Part shown: positions 39,028 to 48,583 of the stretch, in pieces
Layout: every line of letters begins with the position of its first letter
Numbering within the stretch: the stretch's first letter is position 1
NCBI RefSeq assembly: GCF_007855645.1
Contig: NZ_CP042261.1
Coordinates: forward strand, 2,189,501 to 2,253,500
DNA length: 64,000 nt
Direction: 5' to 3'
DNA from: Qingshengfaniella alkalisoli
Lineage (GTDB): Bacteria > Pseudomonadota > Alphaproteobacteria > Rhodobacterales > Rhodobacteraceae
Made by a program: the position numbers and the translations under genes
Notes under the pieces: generated by a model
Databases searched by the model: none
What the model saw: only the letters and a program-made list of their open reading frames with translations
Told to the model about the DNA's origin: nothing

Positions 39028-40910
39028 AGCAGGTTGGGTTAGCACTGCTTCTTTTGATAATGTCGGCAGGCCTCAGGGCTGATCCGGTTGAGGTTAGGTC
39101 GGGTGAGCACGTGGACTTTTCGCGTCTCGTTTTCGAGTTCGGCGAAGAGGTCTCATGGCGGTTCGGGCGGTTTGAGACCGGCTACGTCCTTGAAATTGAC
39201 GGCAACGAACGAGCGTATGATCTGAATGAAGTTTTTGATTTCATGCCGCGAAGCCGAATCTTGGATATCATCTCGACAGGCGAAATGGTGCGGCTGCAAG
39301 TAAGCTGTGCCTGCCACGGAGATGCATTCGAGTACCGGCCCGGTGTCTTGGTGATTGACATCAAGGACGGGCCAGCGCCTGCTCATTCTCGTTTCGAGGC
39401 GTCGCTGTCCAGTGATGAGATTACGCCGCCAGCAGAAGCTGCTGAGACATCGAACCGCCCCCCCACGGTGACAAATGTTGTAATGGCACTGGATGATCGT
39501 CAGAGCGCCGCCGCCAACATCATCGGTAAGCTTCCATCAGGCGGCCCTTCCTTGGATGGACAGGCCGATCTGCGCCAAACGCTGACAGGAGAAATCGGTC
39601 GTGCCACCACACTCGGTTTGGTCGAGGTCGTATCTCGTGAACCAGACTCCGACCCATCCGCTCTTTCCCATGCGCAGGTTCAGGTAAGAAACGGTTTTGA
39701 GCAGGTTGCGCGGTCTCCGGTTGGTGATCATCGGAACCGGCCCGGCTGCTTGCCCGATGCGTCCTTCGATATATCGGCATGGGGGATGGCGCAGGATCCG
39801 GTGACCGCAATCGGGCTGATTTCCTCGAGAACGAACATGCAAGATGGTCAATTGCAAAGCGCTGAAGCGCTTGCGAAAGCCTATCTCAACCTCGGCTTCG
39901 GCGCTGAGGCCAGACAGGTTCTTGCTACCGCAGAAGAAGGAGATGGTAGTCAAGTTCTGCGAGAAATGGCTCGCCTGATCGACGATCCATCATTGGCGCA
40001 GGGAGATACGCTGAGGCATCAGTACAGCTGTGACAGCGCTGCGATGCCATGGGCAGTTCTCGCATGGGGCGCAGACCAGCCAAGCGCGTCCTTCGATGAA
40101 GCCATTTTGCGACGCACGTTTTCTGAATGGCCACTATGGTTGCGTGCGCATATCGCGCCGGTGTTATCTGCACGTCTGCTGGATGCAGGATACGAGGAAA
40201 CAGCGCGGTCTGTGCGCGAATCCGTTCTGCGCGCGCAGCAACCCGAAGAAAAGCGCCGCAGTGAAATCACCGACACGTTGCATCCGACCGAGGCCGGGCA
40301 TGTGGCGACCGACCTTCCAGAAGTCGGGCTGTCCAACATTGCCTCCTTGACCCGTCGCCTGAAGGTAGCGGAACCACATGACATCGATGACGAAATGCTG
40401 TCCGCTGCACGCGCTTTCGCGTTCGAGGCGAAGGGCACGAATAGTGGTGAGGCGCTGCTTGATGCTTATGTCGATGCCTTGGCGCGGGTGCAGCTATTTG
40501 ATGAGGCGTTGGAGGAGCTACAGCGTTTCACCCGTTCGCATAAGATGGACCCGACCAATCTACGGCAAGCACGGAACCGACTGGTTGCCATGATGACGGA
40601 ACGGGCCAGCGACGGCGCGTTCGTTTCCAACAGTGCCACGTTGGAACGGGGTTGGCTGGACACAGATGTGGCGATGGCTGTCGGTGTTCGGCTGACAGAA
40701 CTCGGGTTCTCGGAACAGGCAAAACGCTTTGGCATATCACCAGGAATTCGTCAGGATGACAGCAAGCTCGCCGATGTGGTGCCCGTGCAACCCGTGGCGC
40801 GCTCCGCACAATCAAACCCGGTCGACAGCTTGCGTGATGGCAGGCAGTTGCTGGAAAACAGCCGTCAGTTGCGCGATAGAGTACAGGCCGTGCTCGCCTC
40901 GGGCGACTAG
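39024..40910 (+). CDS. Large periplasmic protein of the flagellar cluster, candidate MotC-like partner
   Basis: A 628-residue protein with a signal peptide (MKQVGLALLLLIMSAGLRA). Residues about 30-120 look like an AMIN-type peptidoglycan-binding beta domain (FSRLVFEFGEEVSWRFGRFE); the rest is helical with TPR-like pairs (QSAEALAKAYLNLGFGAEAR; ARVQLFDEALEELQRF). It is coupled to motA by a four-base overlap. In rhizobia MotE chaperones periplasmic MotC, so with motE two genes upstream this is a candidate functional equivalent, although no clear sequence similarity to MotC is claimed. The product has not been matched to a named family. Confidence 0.55.
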   Translation: MKQVGLALLLLIMSAGLRADPVEVRSGEHVDFSRLVFEFGEEVSWRFGRFETGYVLEIDGNERAYDLNEVFDFMPRSRILDIISTGEMVRLQVSCACHGDAFEYRPGVLVIDIKDGPAPAHSRFEASLSSDEITPPAEAAETSNRPPTVTNVVMALDDRQSAAANIIGKLPSGGPSLDGQADLRQTLTGEIGRATTLGLVEVVSREPDSDPSALSHAQVQVRNGFEQVARSPVGDHRNRPGCLPDASFDISAWGMAQDPVTAIGLISSRTNMQDGQLQSAEALAKAYLNLGFGAEARQVLATAEEGDGSQVLREMARLIDDPSLAQGDTLRHQYSCDSAAMPWAVLAWGADQPSASFDEAILRRTFSEWPLWLRAHIAPVLSARLLDAGYEETARSVRESVLRAQQPEEKRRSEITDTLHPTEAGHVATDLPEVGLSNIASLTRRLKVAEPHDIDDEMLSAARAFAFEAKGTNSGEALLDAYVDALARVQLFDEALEELQRFTRSHKMDPTNLRQARNRLVAMMTERASDGAFVSNSATLERGWLDTDVAMAVGVRLTELGFSEQAKRFGISPGIRQDDSKLADVVPVQPVARSAQSNPVDSLRDGRQLLENSRQLRDRVQAVLASGD

Positions 40911-42250
40911 TATGCGATGTGAAAATGCTGCGGGAAAGGTGTACCGCCCGCGCTGATCTGGCCGCGGGCATCCTCGGCGCGACGCAGGGAGGGCTTGGCG
41001 ATCAGCGGCTTAAGAATGGCCGGAATGACGGCCTGATTGACCTGTGCTCCGAAGCAGCTATGCATGCCCTTCCCCCAGATGATATGCGTGTTGAACGGGC
41101 GATCTGGTTTGAAATCGAGTGGGCTGTCTATATCGAGTCTGTCGAACATTGCCGACAACGTGCTGACAAAAACCATCTGGCCGTTGGTGATCTGTTTCTC
41201 GCGAAGCGAGGATCGGGCGATCTGGGTGTCACACGTCGCGCGGCGATATATAACAGGGTTATGCGGGTTGAAACGAAGCGCTTCCCATATATGGCCCGCA
41301 AACAATTGGTCGTCACCCGCATCTATCGCCTTGCGCGCGCTGGCGAGCGCTTCCGGGCGTCGAAGTAATTCGTCGAGCGCCAGGCAACTTGCTTTGGAAA
41401 TGGTTGGTATGGCGCCGATGACCAGACCAAGCAGATTGTTACGAATCCCAAGATCATCCATGCCGGGTGTCGCTGCCGCTTGAAGCGCAAGGCATCGCGC
41501 CAAGACATCATCCTTCTCGGTGGGTTGGGATTTTCGCTGTGCGATTTCCACGTCGATATAGTTCCGAAGCCCTTTGGCGCTATCCATGGATCGTTGGCGC
41601 AATTCGGGATCGGCGCCCAAATCACCGAATAAGTACCAGAAGAGCGTCGTTGCCCAATTCTTGATTGCCTCGGGATCTGGCCCTGGCAGCCCGAAATAGC
41701 GCGCAACTATATCCCAAGACACTTCCAGCGTGAGAGCCTGTGGTAGGTCAAGCATGCCTTCGCTCGACGCTACGATCTGTTCGGATAACTCGATCGCGCG
41801 GGGCAGAACAACTCGGGGCACGTCGCTGTGCCGCATGGCAAGACGCATGGCAGACGTATCGCGGGTGTAATCCCAACCGGGCTGCATCCCTAGAAAGAAG
41901 TTCGCGCCCCCCGTCAGTTCACGCATACGGGGGCCATAGACGACTTCGAAATCCTCGTCGCGTGACAGCACGTCCAGCACGTCTTCGCGTCTGGTGACGA
42001 CCGAGGTGCCCGTGTTTTCGTAGGCTTTCACGACTTGCCGCTTGAGCGATATGTTGGGCGCCCAAGCGCGTAGGATTGCCAGCACGTGCCGTTGCGGTTC
42101 CGGTGCGATCAGTTTTTCGGCTAGTCGGTTTCTGTCGCGGACCGCCAGAACAGCCGCGCCGCGCAACGCCCACAGCGCACGAAACGCATCTGCCCAGATC
42201 AAAATCAACCGCCACGCTGTCCTCAAGAGGTTCATGATGCTGGAAATCAT
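40907..42250 (-). CDS. Cytochrome P450
   Basis: A 447-residue P450. The heme-binding loop is complete (HIIWGKGMHSCFG, with the axial Cys), and the ExxR motif is present in WEALRFNP. An oxygen-binding I-helix region is around NNLLGLVIGAIPTISK, lacking the usual acid-Thr pair, which may mean a non-monooxygenase reaction. The ATG at 42250 overlaps the end of the peroxidase gene; a TTG at 42283 also exists. There is no ferredoxin gene next to it. It is the last gene of a four-gene operon. Substrate is unknown. Confidence 0.85.
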   Translation of the reverse strand: MISSIMNLLRTAWRLILIWADAFRALWALRGAAVLAVRDRNRLAEKLIAPEPQRHVLAILRAWAPNISLKRQVVKAYENTGTSVVTRREDVLDVLSRDEDFEVVYGPRMRELTGGANFFLGMQPGWDYTRDTSAMRLAMRHSDVPRVVLPRAIELSEQIVASSEGMLDLPQALTLEVSWDIVARYFGLPGPDPEAIKNWATTLFWYLFGDLGADPELRQRSMDSAKGLRNYIDVEIAQRKSQPTEKDDVLARCLALQAAATPGMDDLGIRNNLLGLVIGAIPTISKASCLALDELLRRPEALASARKAIDAGDDQLFAGHIWEALRFNPHNPVIYRRATCDTQIARSSLREKQITNGQMVFVSTLSAMFDRLDIDSPLDFKPDRPFNTHIIWGKGMHSCFGAQVNQAVIPAILKPLIAKPSLRRAEDARGQISAGGTPFPQHFHIAY

Positions 42251-42266
42251 GTGGTCTGCCGCCGCA

Positions 42267-43915
42267 TCAGGTTGGGTCCACAATGCCGGTGGCGATCATG
42301 TGTAGCGCGGTCATGGACGGCAGGAAGAAGTAGTCCCCGCCGCGCGTCTCTACAAAGGTTTTCAGGCCGCTCATCACATAGGGTGGTTTGCCGCTGTCGG
42401 GCGAGGCGGAGATCACGAAGCGCTTGTGGTGATCGTGATTGCCCAATATCGGGCAAGTGTGGTTACCCTGATTGAAGTCCAGCCCATACTGGATCCATTG
42501 CTGTTGCACGAACTCGAATTGCCGGAAAATGCTGGCTCCGATGATGATCAGCGCGACGCCTTGATCGGTGTCGTCGGTCTTTTGTTCCCACTCATGTCCG
42601 CCATAGGGCAGGCCGCGCCGCAGGATGCGTCGCCGCTTGTTCAACTGGGTGGTGGCTTTTGGATTATCTTCACCCGGTTGGTTCAAAGGGTCCAGATAAT
42701 CACGAGTGTTCGCCCGCCGCATATGGGCGCCGACCGGGCATCTATAGCCCTGCATGTCGTCGGCAAAACGGAAATCAGATGCCGCAGTGGAAGCCAGATA
42801 CTGCCGATGCGCCTGCACCGCCTTAATCGGGTCGGGATCATCTAACCCCAGTTTTCGTCCTCAACTTTTGCCAGGCAGAGAAGTCGGGCACGGTCGATAG
42901 AGGAATGCCATCGCTCCACCGACCGATCATCTTCGCGCGGAGTGTTTCAATCGCTTCGGGAGGGTCGATTCCCATGACCTTGGCGTATTGCTCGGCCTCC
43001 TGATTGACGACCGCGTGAAAGCTGCCGACATTCTGATGAAGTTTGCGGTAAACCATGAAACTGCCGTTATGCATCAGGTTCGGCGGCATCGCAGTCGGCG
43101 GCAGTTCCTGACTTTCATCGGGGTAGCCCAGAATGAATTCACCGGTTGCCAACGGCTGCCAACCTTCCTTGGCGTTCATCCATTTGCCCGCGCCCGATGA
43201 CAACGGATTTCTCCTTTTCCGGCGGGTATTGTCCTTCGAAGACCGGATCGCCAATGCCATCGGTGAACCCGAAATGTTCACGCGGCGTCGGTATTTTTAC
43301 CCCGTCGATGTCACGAAAAATGGCGTTTGCGGATTGGTACTCTGCGGTTCCGTCCTGGTCATTGGTGGTCAGGATCTTGACCATGCCACCCGATGCCGCG
43401 CATAGATCGCGCAGCCACTGGGTTTGTTCGTCCAGCTCGGGGGTGGGTTCCGCGATGCCGTCCGCCACGCTTTGGGCGCTCATGCCAACCCAGATGTGAA
43501 CGTCCTCGCCCTTTTGGGCCTTGTTGTCACGCCAGATCGGGTCCCAGTTAGCACACCATTCCTGATCGGCTTGCTGCGTCTTGGTTGGGTCACGATCCCC
43601 CAGAATGAAGGCGCGGGCCTTCATCCCGTCTACGAAGGACTCCGGCATACCCTGCAGGGTTCGCGTTGGCAGACCCAGCATATGAAGCCCGAAAAAGGTA
43701 AAGGCGACGTTCAGTGTGACCTGGGGTTTGGTCGCGTCGGACCACGGTGCGGCTGTTGTCACACGCGCACGCAGTTCATCGACCAGCTTGCGTGCTGCGC
43801 GGGTTCCGCCATCTTCGATATACAGAAAGAAATATCGCGCGAATGGAAAGGAATACCGCCCATAGGCCCGCGGGATGTTGCCTTGAATGTCGTCGAGATT
43901 GAGCACTCGTTTCAT
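42267..43915 (-). pseudogene. DyP-type heme peroxidase, broken by frameshifts
   Basis: Three frames together encode one DyP-type peroxidase of about 550 residues. 43139-43915 gives the N-terminal domain up to the distal motif GFTDGIGDP; 42838-43281 gives the middle (PLATGEFILGYPDES); 42267-42830 gives the C-terminal domain with CPVGAHMRRANTRD (proximal His) and RRRILRRG (distal Arg). A shift near 43193-43195 is consistent with one extra G, and one or two more shifts lie between 42844 and 42869 (a lost A near 42866 and a lost base near 42845 would restore KVEDENWGLDDPDP). All catalytic motifs survive, so either the inactivation is recent or these are sequencing errors. Confidence 0.82.
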
Positions 43916-43928
43916 CGGAGGACGTCCG

Positions 43929-44969
43929 TCACTTGATAATCGCGTTGTCTGAATGAATCGAAATCACACCCGGCGCTTGTGATGGCTGCATCTTGTCGTC
44001 GGGCCTGTGCGATTTCAGGAAAGCTCCGAAGTCGCGGTGCAAGGTCTCCGCGTCGGAGCCTTGATGATCTACCACGAAATCCGCGAAATTCTGCTGTAGA
44101 TATAGCGCTTTCAGAACCGAGGGCAGATCGCCGTACTTGCCCGGCGGCATGGGTGATTGGCCCCTGCGCAGCACATAGAGGTAAAGGCCAACCACAACCA
44201 GCGCCGTCACCAGCAGCCCCCACAGGAAGGTCTCATGCGCTTGCCATGGCAAGAGCCACCCAAGGACGACCGGTTCTTCCAACCCTAGAATGACGCCGAA
44301 CAAACCGAGCAGCATGATCATGGCAGGGACCGCCGCGGCGATGCCCATCGCTTTGACGGGGAGCGGCTCGGTCAACGGGGCTTCTGACCAGTAGTCGTTG
44401 AATGGCATTGTCGTTTCGATCTGGCACTTGGTCAGATACGCGGCGAAGTCGTCTGCATTTGCGACATCGTCGAAGCCCACGCAGTTGCCATAGACCGCGC
44501 GTAACTCGGCCTCCATCGTCGACCACAGGTTGCGGGCATACGCATCGCGCGCCTTGGTTTGCCCATCGCCATCGAGTGTCTTCGGAAGCGCGTCACCTTC
44601 TTCGATCACGGCATCTACATCGGCCGCGAACAGCAGGTAGCCGCAGTTCAGCCGGTCCACAGGTCCGGGGTTGATCGGATCCAGGCCCCGCACCGACATA
44701 GCGATCGCGTTCTTCGGATTGCGACCATTATAGATGGCGTCCTCCAGCACCATGAACCGGCAAAGATGGGTTCGACGATTGCGGGCAAAAGGGCTGTTTT
44801 CGCCGATCTTTTGCGTGGCAGGCGATTGTAGTGCGGTTGGAAGCAGTGCGAGCGTCATGCGCAGGCGCTGTTCATAGGACATCTGTGTCCCGTCCGCACC
44901 GGTGGTTGAACCCGTCTTGATTGGTGTAAGAAACGTCAGGAAAAGATGACCGCCGTCGAAGTCAGGCAT
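43929..44969 (-). CDS. Unknown membrane protein of the peroxidase/P450 operon
   Basis: A 346-residue protein: a soluble N-terminal part (about 1-225) with GGHLFLTFLTPIKTG at its start and LLPTALQSPATQK, then two membrane segments (about 230-255 and 270-295), then a short soluble tail with ALYLQQNFADFVVDHQG. The ATG at 44969 is chosen; it overlaps the upstream gene by eight bases and the peroxidase gene starts 14 bases downstream. No family is recognised. Tight linkage suggests it supports the peroxidase/P450 chemistry or anchors it at the membrane. Confidence 0.7.
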   Translation of the reverse strand: MPDFDGGHLFLTFLTPIKTGSTTGADGTQMSYEQRLRMTLALLPTALQSPATQKIGENSPFARNRRTHLCRFMVLEDAIYNGRNPKNAIAMSVRGLDPINPGPVDRLNCGYLLFAADVDAVIEEGDALPKTLDGDGQTKARDAYARNLWSTMEAELRAVYGNCVGFDDVANADDFAAYLTKCQIETTMPFNDYWSEAPLTEPLPVKAMGIAAAVPAMIMLLGLFGVILGLEEPVVLGWLLPWQAHETFLWGLLVTALVVVGLYLYVLRRGQSPMPPGKYGDLPSVLKALYLQQNFADFVVDHQGSDAETLHRDFGAFLKSHRPDDKMQPSQAPGVISIHSDNAIIK

Positions 44970-45639
44970 GATCGTCCCCCTGATCGGCCAGCTTGAAGCC
45001 TTGCAGATGCACATAGGGCAGGCGATTCATATCCGCGCGTTCGGTGTCTAGGCTGGCAACAGGGCCAAATCCCGGATCGCCGAGACAATTCTGAACGGCA
45101 AGAAATTCCTGCTTGTAGGTCTTGGCAAATTCTTCCGCCGATTGTGTCTCATGGGCGTTCTGCAGGCGTGTGATGGCGTCATACACCTTCATCGCGCATT
45201 TGATGTCACGCTGCGCGGAGCCCGGCGTCGCGTTGTAGTAATAGTCGGTATAGACCTGATTATATGTGATGTAGTTCTTGAACGGCGTGATCGGGATGGA
45301 TTGGGGGTACTTCGTTGCCGAATACCAAAACAGGTTCAGCCCGTTTGGAATCCCGTCAGAAAACGCGTCGATATACTGATCCCAGGTACCGTTGAAGTTC
45401 GAGCAGAACAGCATGTAATCATTTTGCAGCACTTGCTTGCCTTGCCCAAGGTCGGGCCATTGGTCGCGCTTGATGATCACCCATCTGGCGAAGTGGATCA
45501 GCGACAACCCAAGAAGCCCGCTGAGCACCGACGGTATGCCGCGCGCGACCATGAATATCAGGCGATTGATCCAGGTTCGGTAAGGCTGGCTGGGCGTGAC
45601 AACATTCATCGCGTAAGCCTTGCCGGCAATGTTCGACAT
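44962..45639 (-). CDS. Unknown membrane-associated protein of the peroxidase/P450 operon
   Basis: A 225-residue protein with one hydrophobic segment (about 22-50; RLIFMVARGIPSVLSGLLGL) followed by a conserved-looking aromatic block (NDYMLFCSNFNGTWDQYIDA; FWYSATKYPQSIPITPFKNY). It is the first gene of the four-gene leftward operon. The ATG at 45639 has GGAG eight bases before it; an upstream in-frame start at 45720 is less likely. No family is recognised. Confidence 0.68.
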   Translation of the reverse strand: MSNIAGKAYAMNVVTPSQPYRTWINRLIFMVARGIPSVLSGLLGLSLIHFARWVIIKRDQWPDLGQGKQVLQNDYMLFCSNFNGTWDQYIDAFSDGIPNGLNLFWYSATKYPQSIPITPFKNYITYNQVYTDYYYNATPGSAQRDIKCAMKVYDAITRLQNAHETQSAEEFAKTYKQEFLAVQNCLGDPGFGPVASLDTERADMNRLPYVHLQGFKLADQGDDHA

Positions 45640-45768
45640 GCGCGCTCCAATCGCCTCAAGAAAAATGACTTTAGGTAAAGTATAGAGCGTAGATGCCCGC
45701 TGTCGAAGGATTTTCACCATTATTGCAGCGAAGGGCAGGAAATCCTGACCGCAGATAACCGCTGTCGC

Positions 45769-45799
45769 CTAACCATTTCTCAACGCTTGCGGTTTTAGA
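45769..45799 (+). promoter_or_regulatory. Degenerate CtrA-like box before sltF-flhA
   Basis: CTAA (45769-45772), seven bases, TCAA (45780-45783), ten bases, TTTAGA (45794-45799). It repeats the spacing of the fliL and flagellin sites with more mismatches and lies 50 bases before the sltF start. It is the only such match in the gap. Confidence 0.35.
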
Positions 45800-45833
45800 C
45801 CTGATGCAGCGGCAAGAACTGCGCGAGTCGGAC

Positions 45834-46496
45834 ATGATTGACGAAGGTCTTACGGTGCCCCGGTTGCTGATCGGATTAGGGGTTTGGTTAATGCTGGCGA
45901 CGGCGTCGGTGGCAAACACATGCGATATGGCGGCGAGGGAGGCTGCGTCGAGAACCCGTGTCCCCCTAGATGTCTTGCGTGCGATCACCCGAACTGAAAC
46001 GGCTCGCAATGGCAAGCCTTGGCCGTGGACTATCAACATCGCTGGTCGAGGCATATGGCTGGATGATCGCTCTGCTCTGCTGTCCATCGCGCGCGATACG
46101 CTTGGTGCAGGCGAGCACAGCTTCGACCTGGGGTGCTTTCAGGTCAATTATCGTTGGCACGGTGCGCAGTTCGCATCGCTGGAGCAGATGGTGGACCCGG
46201 TGCAGAACGCGCTGTACGCGGCAAGGTTTCTGGAACGCTTACATGATGAAACCGGGGATTGGACCCTCGCCGCGGGACGTTACCATTCACGGACGGAGCA
46301 ACATGCCGCGCGTTACCGGACCCTTTACAGCCAGCATGTATCGCAGTTGGATGAACCGGCCGGACGTCTCAATTCCTTCGCATTGCTGCAAGGCGGGGCG
46401 GTGCGCATGGGGTCGCTGGTGCCGGTGGATCGCACTGATGCACGGCGACTGATCCCCGATGGTCGCGGCGTAAGCCTGTTCGGGCAGGGGTCGTAA
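45834..46496 (+). CDS. sltF: Flagellar peptidoglycan lytic transglycosylase, SltF type
   Basis: A 220-residue secreted lysozyme-fold protein. After a signal peptide (about 1-27; VPRLLIGLGVWLMLATASVA) comes an SLT domain with the catalytic Glu in AITRTETARNG and the substrate segment FDLGCFQVNYRWHG. R. sphaeroides SltF is a dedicated transglycosylase that opens the wall for the flagellar rod and takes the place of the muralytic half of FlgJ. Here FlgJ (60147-60425) has only the rod-binding half, which fits. It starts the operon leading to flhA, whose ATG is two bases after the stop. Confidence 0.8.
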   Translation: MIDEGLTVPRLLIGLGVWLMLATASVANTCDMAAREAASRTRVPLDVLRAITRTETARNGKPWPWTINIAGRGIWLDDRSALLSIARDTLGAGEHSFDLGCFQVNYRWHGAQFASLEQMVDPVQNALYAARFLERLHDETGDWTLAAGRYHSRTEQHAARYRTLYSQHVSQLDEPAGRLNSFALLQGGAVRMGSLVPVDRTDARRLIPDGRGVSLFGQGS

Positions 46497-46498
46497 CC

Positions 46499-48583
46499 AT
46501 GCCGAACGCCAAGACGCTGTTTCAACCGACGATACTTTTGGCGCTCGCGCTGATGGCGATCATTGTCATGATGATCCTGCCGATGCCCGCATGGGTGCTT
46601 GACGTGGGGCTCGCGGCCTCTTTCGCACTGGCCATTCTGATCTTCACGGTGACACTGTTTATCGAGCGGCCACTGGATTTTTCTGCCTTTCCGACGATCC
46701 TTCTGGCGTCGCTGATGTTGCGCCTGTCCCTGAACGTGTCGTCCACGAAACTGATCATCGGCGAAGGTCATACGGGAACACGAGCTGCGGGTGACGTAAT
46801 CAACGGCTTTGCGATGTTTGTCATGGGCGGCAGCATTTTTCTCGGGCTCGTCGTGTTCGGGGTGCTGCTGATCGTGAACTTCATGGTTATCACCAAAGGT
46901 GCAGCACGTATGGCGGAGGTCGGCGCGCGCTTTGCGTTGGACGGTATGCCGGGCAAACAGCTGGCCATCGATAGCGACGTATCTGCCGGTGCAATCAGCC
47001 ATGAAGAAGCCAAGCGCCGCCGGGAAACGGAGCAGGCAGAAACGACATTCTTCGGCTCGCTCGATGGTGTTTCCAAGTTCGTGAAGGGGGACGCTATCGC
47101 GGGCCTGCTGATCACGTTGCTGAACTTCGTGATGGGCCTTGGGATGGGGATCGCCATCCATGGGATGCCCGCCGGAACAGCGATGGAAACCTACGCGATT
47201 TTGACTGTTGGCGACGGGCTGGTGACGCAAATACCGGCGGTGATTATATCCATCGCATCTGCCTTGCTATTGGCGCGGGGCGGGGCGACGGGCACCACTG
47301 ATCTGGCCGTTATCGGACAGTTGGGGCGGCATCCGGGGGCCTTGGCGACGGTTGCTGCGCTGATGATCCTGTTTGCGCTGGTGCCAGGGTTGCCGTTCTT
47401 GCCGTTCCTTCTGGGCGGGCTGGGGCTGGGAACGGCCGCCTTTGCCGTTCATCGACAGGCACAAGCCAAAGTCAAGCAAGCGGCGCAGGTCAAGGCGTCA
47501 GACCAGAGCCGACCGGCCGAGAAGTCGATCGGCGACATGCTGGAGTTGGACGACGTCCATGTCGAATTTGCGCCTGATCTGGTGTCGATGGTTCTGGACC
47601 CGGGAACCGGGTTGGATGCGCGGATTGTCAGTTTACGGACCCATGTGGCCGAAAGCTATGGGCTAATCCTGCCGGAGATCCGACTGACCGATTCCGCCGT
47701 TCTTGGGTCAGGTCAATATGCGATCCGCATACATGGGGTTGAACGTGTGCGCGATCGCATCCGAACCGACCAAGTGCTTGCCCTGTTACCTGATGGAACC
47801 AAGACAGCGATCGAGGGGGAAGCAGTACGCGAGCCGGTTTATGGCGCACCGGCCAAATGGGTTTCACCGGACCTTCAGGACGACATCGCGTTGGATGGTG
47901 CGACGGTGGTGATGCCGTCAGAAGTGCTCGCAACGCATCTTTTGGAGGTCATAAAATCGAACATGGCGCAGCTAATGACGCTAAAAAGCCTGCGCAAGTT
48001 GTTGGACGCGATGACTGGGTTGTCGGACGCAGACCGTGCCGCAGCGAACCGGCGGCTACTGGACGAACTGGTGCCCGACAAAGTTCCGCTGGAGGTTCTG
48101 CTCGCGGTTCTGCGGCTGTTATTGGAAGAGCGTGTCTCCATCCGCAACCTGCCCCTGATCCTGGAGGCGATTGCGGAAGTCCGAACCATGCACAGCGCGC
48201 CGGAGGCGGTATGCGAACATGTACGCCAGCGGTTAGGTTATCAAATAGTCGCCGACCAGAAGCGGCCGGATGGAACCATTCCGCTGCTGCAACTCGCGGT
48301 GGAATGGGAGGGGCGCTTCGAGGCCTATCAGATCCAGAACGACAAGGGTTTGCCGGATGTTGCTTTGCCGCCAGAAGAATTCAATAAGCTGGCGTCGGGG
48401 ATTTCGGAAAAGATCGGCAAGCTGAGCGGTTCCGATGGCCTTCCAGCGCTCGTGACGTCCACGCGGCGACGGCGCTACCTGAAGACCGTGGTGGCGGCGA
48501 AGGGCTTAGCGGTCCCCGTGTTGTCGTTTGAGGAACTCGGCTTTGACGCGCGACCTGCCATTGTCGGTGTGGTGCCCGCGTGA
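46499..48583 (+). CDS. flhA: Flagellar export protein FlhA
   Basis: A 694-residue FlhA: eight membrane segments in the first 310 residues, the FHIPEP signature area (RFALDGMPGKQLAID) and a large cytoplasmic domain that receives chaperone-substrate complexes. Length and motifs are complete. It overlaps fliR by four bases (GTGA), so the order flhA-fliR-flhB is one coupled unit. Confidence 0.96.
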   Translation: MPNAKTLFQPTILLALALMAIIVMMILPMPAWVLDVGLAASFALAILIFTVTLFIERPLDFSAFPTILLASLMLRLSLNVSSTKLIIGEGHTGTRAAGDVINGFAMFVMGGSIFLGLVVFGVLLIVNFMVITKGAARMAEVGARFALDGMPGKQLAIDSDVSAGAISHEEAKRRRETEQAETTFFGSLDGVSKFVKGDAIAGLLITLLNFVMGLGMGIAIHGMPAGTAMETYAILTVGDGLVTQIPAVIISIASALLLARGGATGTTDLAVIGQLGRHPGALATVAALMILFALVPGLPFLPFLLGGLGLGTAAFAVHRQAQAKVKQAAQVKASDQSRPAEKSIGDMLELDDVHVEFAPDLVSMVLDPGTGLDARIVSLRTHVAESYGLILPEIRLTDSAVLGSGQYAIRIHGVERVRDRIRTDQVLALLPDGTKTAIEGEAVREPVYGAPAKWVSPDLQDDIALDGATVVMPSEVLATHLLEVIKSNMAQLMTLKSLRKLLDAMTGLSDADRAAANRRLLDELVPDKVPLEVLLAVLRLLLEERVSIRNLPLILEAIAEVRTMHSAPEAVCEHVRQRLGYQIVADQKRPDGTIPLLQLAVEWEGRFEAYQIQNDKGLPDVALPPEEFNKLASGISEKIGKLSGSDGLPALVTSTRRRRYLKTVVAAKGLAVPVLSFEELGFDARPAIVGVVPA

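Noticed and set aside
42267-43915. Programmed frameshifting of the DyP peroxidase
   Set aside because: The shifts lie at two separate places and are in both directions; no slippery heptamer with a stem was seen. Mutation or sequencing error is simpler.
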